From: Caryophanales bacterium
GTDB lineage: Bacteria > Bacillota_I > Bacilli_A > RFN20 > CAG-449
Direction of reading: 5' to 3'
DNA length: 36,221 nucleotides
Assembly (NCBI GenBank): GCA_029006735.1
Contig: JAQXGN010000016.1
Span: 1 to 36,221 of the forward strand
Shown here: positions 1 through 9,976 of the stretch, in pieces
How the letters are laid out: every line of letters begins with the position of its first letter
Position numbering within the stretch: the stretch's first letter is position 1
Made by a program: the position numbers and the translations under genes
Notes under the pieces: model-generated
Seen by the model: only the letters and a program-made list of their open reading frames with translations
What the model was told of the DNA's origin: nothing
Database searches by the model: none

Positions 1-99
1 GTTAAGAAATTCATTCATTATTTTAATAATGAGCGATTAGCTTATGCTTTAAATTATAAAAGCCCAATCCAGTATAGAACTGAATTAGGCTTTAATTAA
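1..99 (+). CDS. C-terminal fragment of IS3-family transposase (OrfB, integrase-type)
   Basis: Frame 1 reads VKKFIHYFNNERLAYALNYKSPIQYRTELGFN*, the typical 'YxNNxRxxxxLxxxSPxxYR' C-terminus of IS3-family OrfB; truncated by the window edge. Confidence 0.85.
   Translation, partial: VKKFIHYFNNERLAYALNYKSPIQYRTELGFN
60..92 (-). terminator. Hairpin at the 3' end of the IS transposase gene, candidate terminator for transcription entering the IS
   Basis: Minus strand AAGCCTAATTCAGT-TCTAT-ACTGGATTGGGCTT followed by TTAT; 14-bp stem including two G.U pairs. Confidence 0.5.
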
Positions 100-232
100 A
101 TCTTTTTTTATAAAGTGTCTACGAATACTTTACAAGTTCAAAAATTTTGCTACCCTTTTATATCGTCTGAAATAATCACTATAGGAATTGTGTCTTATAA
201 TGAAACTTTTTTGAAATAATAATTATGATTTT

Positions 233-781
233 CTATTCACCTTGACAAGTTTTTTCTAGTAATTTAGCCGATTCTTTCCCATGAAAATATTGATGAATCG
301 CAAGTCCAAATGGAATAGAATAATACATTGATTTTGCACTAATAAAATTATCTTGGACAATAACTCCTTGATCTTTTTTATATTCTCCTCCGACAATAAA
401 ACCTTCAAAACCTGGATAAACTGTATATGATTTATTTTGATAGTATCCTCTTCTTCCAACAAGCATTGGTGCAGCACATATTGCTGCGACTAACTTGTTG
501 TTTTTCGCGAAAATATCAATTAATTGATCAACTAAAGGAATATACGCTAAAATTTTAAAACTCCCTGGACCACCTGGAATGATTAATGAATCAAACTCAC
601 TAATATTCACATTCTCAATGATATCATCAACTAGAATTTTATATCCACATTTAGTAATGACTTCTTTACGTTTCATCATTGAAACAAGTTTTACTTCATC
701 ATTACCACGAACTAATATGTCTAATGTTGCAATACATTCTACGTCTTCAAAATAATCACCAACAATCATTAAATGTTTCAT
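233..781 (-). CDS. DJ-1/PfpI family protein
   Basis: N-terminal MIVGDYFEDVE, PGGPGS and nucleophile-elbow-like AAICAAPMLVG motifs. Confidence 0.8.
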   Translation of the reverse strand: MKHLMIVGDYFEDVECIATLDILVRGNDEVKLVSMMKRKEVITKCGYKILVDDIIENVNISEFDSLIIPGGPGSFKILAYIPLVDQLIDIFAKNNKLVAAICAAPMLVGRRGYYQNKSYTVYPGFEGFIVGGEYKKDQGVIVQDNFISAKSMYYSIPFGLAIHQYFHGKESAKLLEKTCQGE

Positions 782-790
782 AGTCTGCCT

Positions 791-2221
791 CTATTTTGAT
801 TTTAAAACTTCTAAAACAAGTTTTGATGTAATTTGTGGATTTACTTTTCCCTTTGTTTTTTTCATAATTTGGCCAACTAAGAAGCCAACTGCACGATCTT
901 TACCGTTTTTATAATCGATAACAGATTGAGGGAATTCATTAACTGTATCTTCAACAATCTTTCTAATTTCATCAATATTTGAATTTTGTTTTAAACCTAA
1001 TTCATCTGCAATTTTATTTGCATCTTTATTATCGACAACCATCTTTTCAAAAACGTTTCTTGCTTGATTAAATGATAACGTACCTTTTTCATACATTTCA
1101 ATTAATGATAATAAATTGCTTGGAGTAACAACAAAATCTTTTATTGATAAATTATTCTTATTTAAATAAGCTAAAACGTCACCATTTAGCCAATTCCAGA
1201 ATGCTTTTGCTTTTGTCGAATTAACTTTTAAACATTCATCAAAATATTCACTAGAGGCTTTATCTTGAAGCATTTGATTTGCTTCATCATCGGATAAACC
1301 TAACGATATATATCTAGTTTTCTTTTCGTGTGCAAGTTCTGGACATGTTCTTATTGCGTTTTCTACAAATTCATCAGATAACTTAATCGGAACTAAGTTT
1401 GGTTCAACAAAATATTTATAATCTACTGCATTAGTCTTTTTTCTCATTAAGACTGTTTCTCTTTTTAATTCATCAAAACGTCTAGTTTCTTGCTCTACTG
1501 GGATACCCGATAATAATAATTTTGTTTGACGTTTTACTTCAAAATCAATTGCTCTTTGAACATTCGCAGTACTATTTAAATTTTTAACTTCAACTTTTGT
1601 ACCAAATTTATCACTACCACATGGACGGATAGAAATATTGACATCACATCTCAATGATCCTTCTTCCATCTTTCCATCTGATACGTCAGAAAAGATTACG
1701 ATTGATTTTATCATTTCTACATATTTCATAGCTTCTTCTCCAGAACGAATCTCTGGTTTAGAAACGATTTCTACTAAAGGAGTACCTGCTCGATTGTAGT
1801 CGAGTAAAGAATAATCTGCCATATGGAGTTGTTTACAAGTATCTTCTTCCATATGTAATCTTTCAATACCAATACGTTTTTTTGTTCCATTAGATAACTC
1901 AATATCTAAATACCCTTCTGATCCAATTGGACGAGCTTGTTGAGTAATTTGGAATCCTTTTGGTAAATCACTATAGAAATAATTTTTTCTATCAAACCAT
2001 AATTCATGATCTATCTTCATGTGTAATGCATTAGAGACTCTAATTGCATTAATAACTGCTTGCTTATTGACAATAGGCATAGTTCCAGGGAATGCCATAT
2101 CTAAAGGACGGACACATGTATTTGCTTCTTCACCAAAAGCAATACGACCACTTGAAAACATTTTTGATTTTGTTTTCATCTCAACGTGGATTTCAATACC
2201 AATAACTGCTTCGAAGTTCAT
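791..2221 (-). CDS. gatB: Aspartyl/glutamyl-tRNA(Asn/Gln) amidotransferase subunit B
   Basis: MNFEAVIGIEIHVEMKTKSKMFS...FYSDLPKGFQITQ...LRCDVNISIRP; lies after gatC and gatA. Confidence 0.97.
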   Translation of the reverse strand: MNFEAVIGIEIHVEMKTKSKMFSSGRIAFGEEANTCVRPLDMAFPGTMPIVNKQAVINAIRVSNALHMKIDHELWFDRKNYFYSDLPKGFQITQQARPIGSEGYLDIELSNGTKKRIGIERLHMEEDTCKQLHMADYSLLDYNRAGTPLVEIVSKPEIRSGEEAMKYVEMIKSIVIFSDVSDGKMEEGSLRCDVNISIRPCGSDKFGTKVEVKNLNSTANVQRAIDFEVKRQTKLLLSGIPVEQETRRFDELKRETVLMRKKTNAVDYKYFVEPNLVPIKLSDEFVENAIRTCPELAHEKKTRYISLGLSDDEANQMLQDKASSEYFDECLKVNSTKAKAFWNWLNGDVLAYLNKNNLSIKDFVVTPSNLLSLIEMYEKGTLSFNQARNVFEKMVVDNKDANKIADELGLKQNSNIDEIRKIVEDTVNEFPQSVIDYKNGKDRAVGFLVGQIMKKTKGKVNPQITSKLVLEVLKSK

Positions 2222-3696
2222 TATTTATTTCCTCCTTTACAATAGATATTTTTTAAGCCAAATTCATTTTCAAGAGCATATGCAACATTAAAACATGTTA
2301 CTTCATCAAATGCTCTTGTCATAATATTCGCATCAAATGGGAAGCCTTCATCAATTCCAACAGGAATAGAAATAGATGGTAATCCAGCAAAATTACCGAT
2401 AGTTAAATGGTTTTCGACAATAACTGTACCTGGATTTAATCTTGCTTCAATTGAATCATTACCAAAATAAGGATTTTTTACACTTCCTGCACATGGAGTT
2501 ACTATTGCATCATAATCATTAAGTATTTCATTAACACGATTAACAATCAAATGACGAATTTTTTGTGCACGTAAGAATAATTCTTCTTGATTCTCTTTGA
2601 ATAATGAGAAAGAACCAATAACGAATCTTCTACGGATATATTCCGAGAAACCTTGTGTTCTTGCTTTCATCATTACTTCTTGGTAGGATGATTCATCTCC
2701 TACTCTTAAACCAAATTTAATACCATCTAAATTAGCATTATTTGATGTTGCTTCTGCACAAGAAATAATCATATAAACTGGATAAATAGATGCTAATAAT
2801 TTCTCATCAAAAGATACTTCTTCTACACTAGCGCCTAGTTTTATTAAACTTTCTTTAACTTTATTCATTGCTTCGACGATTGATTTATCAACAATATGAG
2901 CATTTATTTCTTTAATAAACGCAATCTTCTTTCCTTTAATATTTCCATTAACTAATGAATAATAATTTTCAACTTCTCTAGTAGAACAAGTTGCATCGTG
3001 TTCTATATCTTTTCCAGAAAGAATTTCTAAAGCTGCAGCTGCATCTTTAACTGAACGAGTGAAATAAGCAACGTGATCTAATGAAGGTGCAAATGGAAAT
3101 AAACCAAAACGAGAAATTCTTCCCCAAGTAGGTTTCATACCAACTAATCCACCATAAGAAGCTGGTTTTCTAACTGAATCACCTGTATCAGATCCTAATG
3201 CAAAAGGAATAATACCTTGAGCGACTAAAGATGCAGATCCACAACTAGAACCACCAATTTTATAAGTATGAGTTGGATCATAAGGGTTATATGTTATACC
3301 TTTATGCCCTGTTGTACCAGTTCCTCCCATTGCTAATTCGTCAAGAGTTGATTTAGCAATTAATACTGCCTTTTTATCTTTTAATTTTTTGATTACTGTT
3401 GCATCAAAACAAGGGACATAATCAAATAAAATATCGCTTGAAGCAGTAGTTAATATATCTTTTGTTGCGTAATTATCTTTTGCAACATATGGTATTCCCC
3501 AAAATAAATTATCAACTTCTGGCTCACTAAGCGAACTAGCAAATTCAAGTGCTTCTTTTTCACAAATTGTTTCAAGTGCATTTGTCGTATCTTTTTTCAA
3601 AGCTTCAATAGCTTCTTTTGCTAACTCAAATGGAGTAACTTCTTTATTTACTAATAAAGAATGTAATTCTTCTATTGTTTTTCCTAAATAACTCAT
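2221..3696 (-). CDS. gatA: Aspartyl/glutamyl-tRNA(Asn/Gln) amidotransferase subunit A (amidase)
   Basis: Amidase signature GGSSCGSASLVAQGIIPFALGSDTGDSVRKPAS. The ORF opens at 3738, but ATG at 3696 (MSYLGKTIEEL) follows the gatC stop and is the likelier start. Confidence 0.96.
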   Translation of the reverse strand: MSYLGKTIEELHSLLVNKEVTPFELAKEAIEALKKDTTNALETICEKEALEFASSLSEPEVDNLFWGIPYVAKDNYATKDILTTASSDILFDYVPCFDATVIKKLKDKKAVLIAKSTLDELAMGGTGTTGHKGITYNPYDPTHTYKIGGSSCGSASLVAQGIIPFALGSDTGDSVRKPASYGGLVGMKPTWGRISRFGLFPFAPSLDHVAYFTRSVKDAAAALEILSGKDIEHDATCSTREVENYYSLVNGNIKGKKIAFIKEINAHIVDKSIVEAMNKVKESLIKLGASVEEVSFDEKLLASIYPVYMIISCAEATSNNANLDGIKFGLRVGDESSYQEVMMKARTQGFSEYIRRRFVIGSFSLFKENQEELFLRAQKIRHLIVNRVNEILNDYDAIVTPCAGSVKNPYFGNDSIEARLNPGTVIVENHLTIGNFAGLPSISIPVGIDEGFPFDANIMTRAFDEVTCFNVAYALENEFGLKNIYCKGGNK

Positions 3697-3697
3697 A

Positions 3698-3994
3698 TTA
3701 TCCCACCACCTTTGGAAGTTTAATTTGTCCATCAACAACTTCTTTTGCGTTTCTTAATACTTCCTCTTTAGTAATTGATTCTTCAAAAACATCTTCTCTT
3801 AAATATGTTGTTGTAACATCAAAAGGGAAGGTCATTGGGCTTATTTCATCTAACCCTTGAATATCTGCGAGTACTTCCATTTGCTTTGTCAAAATATCAA
3901 ATTCTCTTAATAAAACTTTGTATTGCTCTTCTGACATATCAAACATCAAATTATTCGCACATACTTTTAATAACTCTAAATCGTATTTAATCAT
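3698..3994 (-). CDS. gatC: Aspartyl/glutamyl-tRNA(Asn/Gln) amidotransferase subunit C
   Basis: 98-aa protein immediately upstream of gatA, with the GatC-like 'EISPMTFPFDVTTTYLREDV' region. Confidence 0.85.
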   Translation of the reverse strand: MIKYDLELLKVCANNLMFDMSEEQYKVLLREFDILTKQMEVLADIQGLDEISPMTFPFDVTTTYLREDVFEESITKEEVLRNAKEVVDGQIKLPKVVG

Positions 3995-4007
3995 AACTAT
4001 ACGCTCC

Positions 4008-6212
4008 TTATATTTTCTTAATTGAAATGTGATTACCTAAGAAAGTCTTCTTTCCTAAACTCGTATCATCAAATTGAATTACTATTAACTTATCAATAAT
4101 CTCTACAACAGTTCCTTTGCCATATTTAGCATGTTCTACTCGATCATTTACTCTCCATTTTTCAACTCCATTTGTTTGTGAAACAGTTACTGGATTCACT
4201 TTCTTTTTTACAAATCCTTGTGCAACATAGCTAGAATGGAATTGTTTTTCACCTCCAAATAATCTATCTCGATAATCTTCAGGCTTATATAAACCCGCTT
4301 CTATCAAAAAACGAGAAGGAGTCAAAGGTTGTTGTAAAACATAAGAATAATCTTGGTTGGATGAAACAAATAATCTCACCTTTGCTCGAGTAAATGCAAC
4401 ATAAGCAAGTCGACGTTCTTCTTCTATTCCTAATCGACTCTCAGAAACTGATTTTATTGAAGGAAAAATACCTTCTCCCATACCATAAACAAATACATAA
4501 TCATATTCTAATCCCTTTGCAGTATGAACTGTCATTAATGAAACAAAATCGCCTCCACTAACTTCATCTTGTGATGATTGTAGAATTGCATTATTTACAA
4601 AATCTTCAAAAGATAAGCTTTCATCTTCACTAAGGAATTGATCAACTGCGACTAATAATTCTTTAATGTTTTCTATTCTTTCTTCTGCGTTGTCATTTTC
4701 ATCTTTCAAGTAGTTAAAATAACCAATATTTTCAACAAAATCTTCTAAACTCTTTGATAAAATTCTTTCCTCGGATGCAATTAATTTTTCTAGGCTATTC
4801 ATCTGAACTATAACATTAAGCCAACTTGCTCTTTGTTTAGCGTTCAATGGACAATTATTGATATTTTCTTTTAAATAAATAAATTCTGGTTGACCCATTT
4901 CATTACATACTTGACGTAATCGATCAATACTAACTTGTCCAATTGATCTTTTTGGAACATTGATAATTCTTTCAAATGATACATCATCATATGGATTAAC
5001 TAATAAACGAAAATATGCGATCAAATCTTTAATCTCTCTTCTTTGATAGAACTTTGTTCCTCCGAAAACTCGATATGGAACTCGATACATACCTAATGCA
5101 GTTTCTATTTCTCGAGATAAATAATTCGCACGATATAAAACCGCGATATCTTTGTAATCTACATTTTGTTTTTTGTGTAAATCAAGAATAGTTGTTACTA
5201 GTTTAATCGCTTCTTCTTTAGTTGTTCTGGCATTAAAGAATTCAACTTTTTCCCCTTGCCCATTAAATGGAATTAAATCTTTTTTTACTCTTTCTTTATT
5301 GTTTTTTATTAAGCTATTGGAAATATCAAGAATTGATTTAGTTGAACGATAATTTTGATTTAACACAATAGTTTCTACTTCTACATTTTTAAAACAATGT
5401 AATAATTCTTCCTTAAAATCTAAAATTAATCGATGATTTGCGCCTCTCCAAGTATAAATAGTTTGGTCTGGATCACCTACAACATATAAGCTAGTATTTT
5501 CATTCAATAATAAAGTAATTAATTTAAATTGAACATCATTAATATCTTGAAATTCATCTATTAAAATGTGTTCTAACCTTCTACTATAATTATTTTTTAT
5601 ATTTGGATTATTTTCTAAAATATCAATTGTCATTAATAATAAATCATCAAAATCAAGACAATATGTTCTCTTTAAATATTCATCATATTCACGGAAATAT
5701 TCTTTAAAATCTCGTAATTTTTGATTTGGATAATCCTCATTCGCGATATCTTTGAATTGTAGTCCATATGTTTTTTTTCTACTAATCCATTCTAAACATT
5801 CCTTTATTTGAGGATCGCTTTTTGTTAATCCATGTTTAGTAGAACATATCTCTTTCATGATGCGTAATTGATCTTCTTCATCTAAGATAGAAAAATTATT
5901 TGGATAGTTAATATATTTTGCTTCAAAACGTAAAAATCTAGCACACCAAGCATGAATCGTTCCTAAAAATACATGACCGACATTATCTCCAACTAAATTT
6001 AAAACACGATTTTTAATTTCTTTTGCCGCTTTATTTGTAAAAGTAACAGCCATAATTGAGGAAGGATAGACTTTTTTTTCCAAAATCAAATGAGCAATAC
6101 GATAAGTCAATACTCTTGTTTTACCAGATCCTGCTCCTGCAATAACACGAATATACTTACTATCACTAATCACTCCTTGATATTGATTTGGATTCAAAGA
6201 TGATAGATTCAT
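4008..6212 (-). CDS. pcrA: UvrD/Rep-family DNA helicase, PcrA-like
   Basis: NPNQYQGV...AGAGSGKTRVLTYRIAHLI (Walker A), DEFQDINDVQ, VVGDPDQTIYTWRGA, LMTVHTAKGLEYDYVF; Tudor-like C-terminus. Likely start is M11 (6212), preceded by AAGGGAG. Confidence 0.95.
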   Translation of the reverse strand: MNLSSLNPNQYQGVISDSKYIRVIAGAGSGKTRVLTYRIAHLILEKKVYPSSIMAVTFTNKAAKEIKNRVLNLVGDNVGHVFLGTIHAWCARFLRFEAKYINYPNNFSILDEEDQLRIMKEICSTKHGLTKSDPQIKECLEWISRKKTYGLQFKDIANEDYPNQKLRDFKEYFREYDEYLKRTYCLDFDDLLLMTIDILENNPNIKNNYSRRLEHILIDEFQDINDVQFKLITLLLNENTSLYVVGDPDQTIYTWRGANHRLILDFKEELLHCFKNVEVETIVLNQNYRSTKSILDISNSLIKNNKERVKKDLIPFNGQGEKVEFFNARTTKEEAIKLVTTILDLHKKQNVDYKDIAVLYRANYLSREIETALGMYRVPYRVFGGTKFYQRREIKDLIAYFRLLVNPYDDVSFERIINVPKRSIGQVSIDRLRQVCNEMGQPEFIYLKENINNCPLNAKQRASWLNVIVQMNSLEKLIASEERILSKSLEDFVENIGYFNYLKDENDNAEERIENIKELLVAVDQFLSEDESLSFEDFVNNAILQSSQDEVSGGDFVSLMTVHTAKGLEYDYVFVYGMGEGIFPSIKSVSESRLGIEEERRLAYVAFTRAKVRLFVSSNQDYSYVLQQPLTPSRFLIEAGLYKPEDYRDRLFGGEKQFHSSYVAQGFVKKKVNPVTVSQTNGVEKWRVNDRVEHAKYGKGTVVEIIDKLIVIQFDDTSLGKKTFLGNHISIKKI

Positions 6213-6238
6213 TGGCAAATACTCCCTTTTAAACAATG

Positions 6239-6697
6239 TCAATTATAGCATATCAATATATTCTCCTCAAAGAAAATATATAAATTTTCTTTTCTAATAT
6301 TATCAAATCCTCTAACTTCTTTTTGTATCGTTGCTTCTGCAATAAAAAATAGAGTTGGAGTAGAATAAATATATACCTCTTCACTCTTACTTTTACCAAT
6401 ATTAGAAAAATAATGTGTAGTATAATTTATTGCATCTTCATTAGTATTAATCCCAAAAATAATGAGGTTTTTCTTGATAATCTGTGCATTAATAATCTTT
6501 AATGTATCACGACAAGCAATACAAGTAGAAGAATATACTAACACTAAATATTTCTTCTCTTTTTGATTAAATAACTCATTAAAAGGTATCGTTCTTTCTT
6601 CAATTAATGTATTATCTTGTGTTTTCTTATTAAAACTAGCATTTATTAACACTAGATTAATAATAATGATTATCGTATATACTAATTTTTTCTTCAT
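6239..6697 (-). CDS. Membrane-anchored thioredoxin-fold protein
   Basis: N-terminal hydrophobic helix; CxxC in SSTCIACRDTL; cis-Pro-like STPTLFFI. Confidence 0.6.
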   Translation of the reverse strand: MKKKLVYTIIIIINLVLINASFNKKTQDNTLIEERTIPFNELFNQKEKKYLVLVYSSTCIACRDTLKIINAQIIKKNLIIFGINTNEDAINYTTHYFSNIGKSKSEEVYIYSTPTLFFIAEATIQKEVRGFDNIRKENLYIFFEENILICYN

Positions 6698-6781
6698 ATT
6701 TTTTCGTTCTTTCTATATATAAATATCGAATATTTTCATCATATTTCTAAATTTATGATAAAATATTTTTTAGAGGTAATT

Positions 6782-7696
6782 ATGAAAAAAATTTTTAAAG
6801 GCATCAAAGCATTAGCGTTTAGTTCATTAATGGTCTGTTTATGTTTAATCCTAATACTAATCACTACTTATGTTTCTGATATTGGATTAATCATCCTTTT
6901 ATTATTACCTTTAGTTTCTTCTTTGGTGACTTTAACTTGTGAAAGAAAGTATGTGTTAATATATTTTGTTGCAAGTATATTAGTATCACTTATCAATTTT
7001 CAAATTGGATTATTTGAAGTGATCCCTTCTTTAATCATTGGAATATTACTTGGAATTATGATTAAAAAATATATTCAAGGCTATTACATTATTTTTATTA
7101 ATTCCATCGTATTAACAATTTTACAAATAATTTCAACTTACTTAATTAACGCAATATATAGTGTTAATTTGATAGATACATTCGCTGTATTATTAAAATT
7201 AACTGATATCCATTTTGAAATCATTTTTTTCTTATTCCTATTCATTATTTCATTAATTCAAATATCAATTACTTATTTAATCGCGACTAACGAGTTTAAA
7301 AAACTAGATTATCAATTCAATGAAAAAATGAATCAATTTATCATTCTATTAATCATTGAAATTTCATCTATTATTTTAAATATTATTATACATTTCTTTT
7401 ACCAACCAATATCTTATTTGTTATTAGGAGTCACCTATTATTTCGCTACAGTATTATCCTATTATATATTTAGTTTTTACCTAAAAAAGCGGATGTTATT
7501 TATTCAATTACCTGCATATGCATCTTGTTTAATAATTATTCCAATTTTTATATCTCTTATAGGAAAAAACTATATTGATTTAATCTTACTAGCGATTCCT
7601 CTTTCTACTTTAATAGGTGCATCTTATATATTATTTTACCAATTAATATATAAAAAACATCATATTACTGAATCTATATTTGATAAAATTGATTAA
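6782..7696 (+). CDS. Polytopic integral membrane protein, unknown function
   Basis: Many hydrophobic segments; start MKKIFKG (6782) preceded by AGAGGTAATT. Confidence 0.65.
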   Translation: MKKIFKGIKALAFSSLMVCLCLILILITTYVSDIGLIILLLLPLVSSLVTLTCERKYVLIYFVASILVSLINFQIGLFEVIPSLIIGILLGIMIKKYIQGYYIIFINSIVLTILQIISTYLINAIYSVNLIDTFAVLLKLTDIHFEIIFFLFLFIISLIQISITYLIATNEFKKLDYQFNEKMNQFIILLIIEISSIILNIIIHFFYQPISYLLLGVTYYFATVLSYYIFSFYLKKRMLFIQLPAYASCLIIIPIFISLIGKNYIDLILLAIPLSTLIGASYILFYQLIYKKHHITESIFDKID

Positions 7697-7725
7697 ACTA
7701 GGTATTATATTAACAAGGAGATACT

Positions 7726-8193
7726 ATGTTAGATTTTTTAAAAACAGTTGGACAAGGCATTCTATATTTAATTCTCTCTCCTTTTATTATCTTAGGAGTT
7801 CTTTTATATAGTGTTTATTGTGTTTTCCTTTTTTTATTCATGTTTTTCAAACGCCTTTATATGTTCTTTAAAGGTGAAGATATGAAAGCAGCGATGCGTT
7901 ATGATAAAGTAGCAAAAATACATCTAGAGCAACAAGATGAAAAGATTGAAAAAGAAAAACAAGAAGCTTCAAATAACGATGGTAATAAAAACGAAACAAC
8001 CCATATTGAAAAAACTACAACTATTGTTCAACCTATTATCATTCAAACAGATGAAGATGGTAAATTAAAGAATATATCTTATATCACTCCAAATAGTACT
8101 ACTTCTTCTCAAGAGAATATAAAAAATACTGAACCTCCACTTGATAATCAAGAAGTTGAACAAGATTCATCTATAGATAAGGAGGAAGAATAA
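7726..8193 (+). CDS. Membrane protein with N-terminal hydrophobic segments and a charged, low-complexity tail
   Basis: Intact ORF with AAGGAG ribosome-binding site; hydrophobic residues ~10-45 followed by a KEKQEAS.. polar tail. Confidence 0.65.
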   Translation: MLDFLKTVGQGILYLILSPFIILGVLLYSVYCVFLFLFMFFKRLYMFFKGEDMKAAMRYDKVAKIHLEQQDEKIEKEKQEASNNDGNKNETTHIEKTTTIVQPIIIQTDEDGKLKNISYITPNSTTSSQENIKNTEPPLDNQEVEQDSSIDKEEE

Positions 8194-8194
8194 T

Positions 8195-8899
8195 ATGAAT
8201 ATTAATATTTTAGTATCCTTATCAGAAAATGATAAACGTGTATTGATTGCTTTACTTCTTGTATTCATTTTAATTCTTTTATTATTTGGATACTTAGTAA
8301 AACTCATCAAATTTATTTGTAACGTACAAGGTGAATTTGTCGATAAATCAATGTATGATATCTTAGATGCAAATCTAATTACTACACGTAAGGAATTTAA
8401 TCGCATTTCATTAGAAAAAAATCGACGCAAGTTCTATTTTGAAGCAAGAATTCCAATGTTAATTCTTATTAGTATGTTTTTTATTGTACTTATCTATCAA
8501 ATCGTAATTAGTAACTTTTCCTGGGAATTTATGGTTTTTTATTTAAAAGAAGCATGCATAAAATTATCTTGGCCTACTCAAAAACTATTTGGTATTCCTT
8601 TTATTAGTGATTGGCCTACTGTAATTAAACCTGCTGTATTTTATTTAAATAAGTTTGATGCATGGCTAACTTATATATTTACTCTAGTAGCTTCTTATGG
8701 AGTTATTCATTTCCTTGTTTGTGTTTGTGCATTATTAAGTAGAAACTACCGAACATTTACTGCAGGAAGAGATTATTTTAAAAAGAATATTAATGATTTA
8801 AAGAAAGCAAAAATCAATTCTGGAAATAATGTTCATTTAGAAAAACCAACTAAAGAAATGCAAGAACTAGTAGAAAAAGACGGAACTAAATCATTATAA
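8195..8899 (+). CDS. Multi-pass membrane protein, unknown function
   Basis: Intact ORF starting 1 nt after the preceding stop, with AAGGAGG upstream; at least three hydrophobic stretches. Confidence 0.65.
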   Translation: MNINILVSLSENDKRVLIALLLVFILILLLFGYLVKLIKFICNVQGEFVDKSMYDILDANLITTRKEFNRISLEKNRRKFYFEARIPMLILISMFFIVLIYQIVISNFSWEFMVFYLKEACIKLSWPTQKLFGIPFISDWPTVIKPAVFYLNKFDAWLTYIFTLVASYGVIHFLVCVCALLSRNYRTFTAGRDYFKKNINDLKKAKINSGNNVHLEKPTKEMQELVEKDGTKSL

Positions 8900-8962
8900 A
8901 AAAGACCTGTATCTGACAATCTAAACTAATTATTAGTCTAGACTATGGGGACAGGTCTTTTA
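8898..8962. terminator. Bidirectional terminator between convergent genes
   Basis: AAAAAGACCTGT...ACAGGTCTTTT outer stem with inner palindrome TAGTCTAGACTA. Confidence 0.7.
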
Positions 8963-8978
8963 TATATTCAAATTCAGA

Positions 8979-9965
8979 TTATTTCATTCCATTAGGATTA
9001 TTTTTATGAAAGTTATATGCAGTTGAGATAATTTCTTCTAATGTTTTTTTGTTTTCCCAACCGAGCTTTTCTTTTGCTTTTTTATTAGATGCGATTAAAG
9101 TATCTGGATCTCCTGGACGACGATCAACATAAACCTTTTTTATTGGTTGGCCAACAACTTTTTCTGCAACATCAATCATTTCATTGACACTTTGTCCATC
9201 TCCTGAACCTAAATTAAAAATTTCTGAATCATGATTAGATAAAAGCCATTCGACTGCTTTAATATGTGCGCTAGCTAAATCTTCTACATGGATATAATCT
9301 CTAATACATGTTCCATCTCTAGTATCATAATCTGTTCCAAATACATTTATTGCTTCTCTTTTTCCTAATGGAACTTGTAAAATAAGTGGAATTAAATGAG
9401 TTTCTGGACTATGATCTTCGCCTAAAGTTCCATCTTCAATTGCACCTGCTGCATTAAAATATCTTAATGAAACGTATTTCATACCAATACATTTATCACA
9501 CCAACGCATAATAGTTTCCATCATCAATTTTGTTTCACCATAAACTGAAGTTGGATTGGTTGGGCTTTCTTCCACTAATGGCATTTCTTTTTGATTACCA
9601 TACGTAGCTGCACTACTTGAGAATACAATCTTATTAACACCTGTTTTTTGCATTGCTTGAAGTAAAGCAATCATTCCATAAACATTATTATCAAAATATT
9701 CAAGAGGTTCTTTCATTGATACGCCAACTAAAGATAACGCAGCAAAATGAACAACTGCATCAACCTTTTCTTTATTTAATATTTCAATCATCTTTTCTTT
9801 ATTTCTTATATCTTCTTTATAAAATGTTGCTCTTTTATCAATTGCTTTAATATGACCAGTATTTAAATTATCTACTACAACCACATCAAATCCATGATCT
9901 AAAAATAATCTAACATTGTGTGATCCAATGTAACCTGCTCCCCCAACAATTAAAATTTTTGCCAT
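8979..9965 (-). CDS. galE: UDP-glucose 4-epimerase
   Basis: ILIVGGAGYIGSHNVRLFLD (Rossmann), YGETKLMMETIM (YxxxK), SLRYFNAAGA. Confidence 0.95.
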   Translation of the reverse strand: MAKILIVGGAGYIGSHNVRLFLDHGFDVVVVDNLNTGHIKAIDKRATFYKEDIRNKEKMIEILNKEKVDAVVHFAALSLVGVSMKEPLEYFDNNVYGMIALLQAMQKTGVNKIVFSSSAATYGNQKEMPLVEESPTNPTSVYGETKLMMETIMRWCDKCIGMKYVSLRYFNAAGAIEDGTLGEDHSPETHLIPLILQVPLGKREAINVFGTDYDTRDGTCIRDYIHVEDLASAHIKAVEWLLSNHDSEIFNLGSGDGQSVNEMIDVAEKVVGQPIKKVYVDRRPGDPDTLIASNKKAKEKLGWENKKTLEEIISTAYNFHKNNPNGMK

Positions 9966-9976
9966 ATATATTCCTC

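Larger units (their letters stand above)
1..140 (+). mobile_element. 3' end of an IS3-family insertion sequence, ending in ...ACAAGTTCA
   Basis: Perfect reverse complement of 36082-36221; identity stops exactly at 140/36082; contains the transposase C-terminus and ends in CA as expected for IS3-family ends. Confidence 0.8.

Noticed and set aside
256-477. 73-aa minus-strand ORF
   Set aside because: Lies inside the DJ-1/PfpI gene in another frame; no motif or RBS support.
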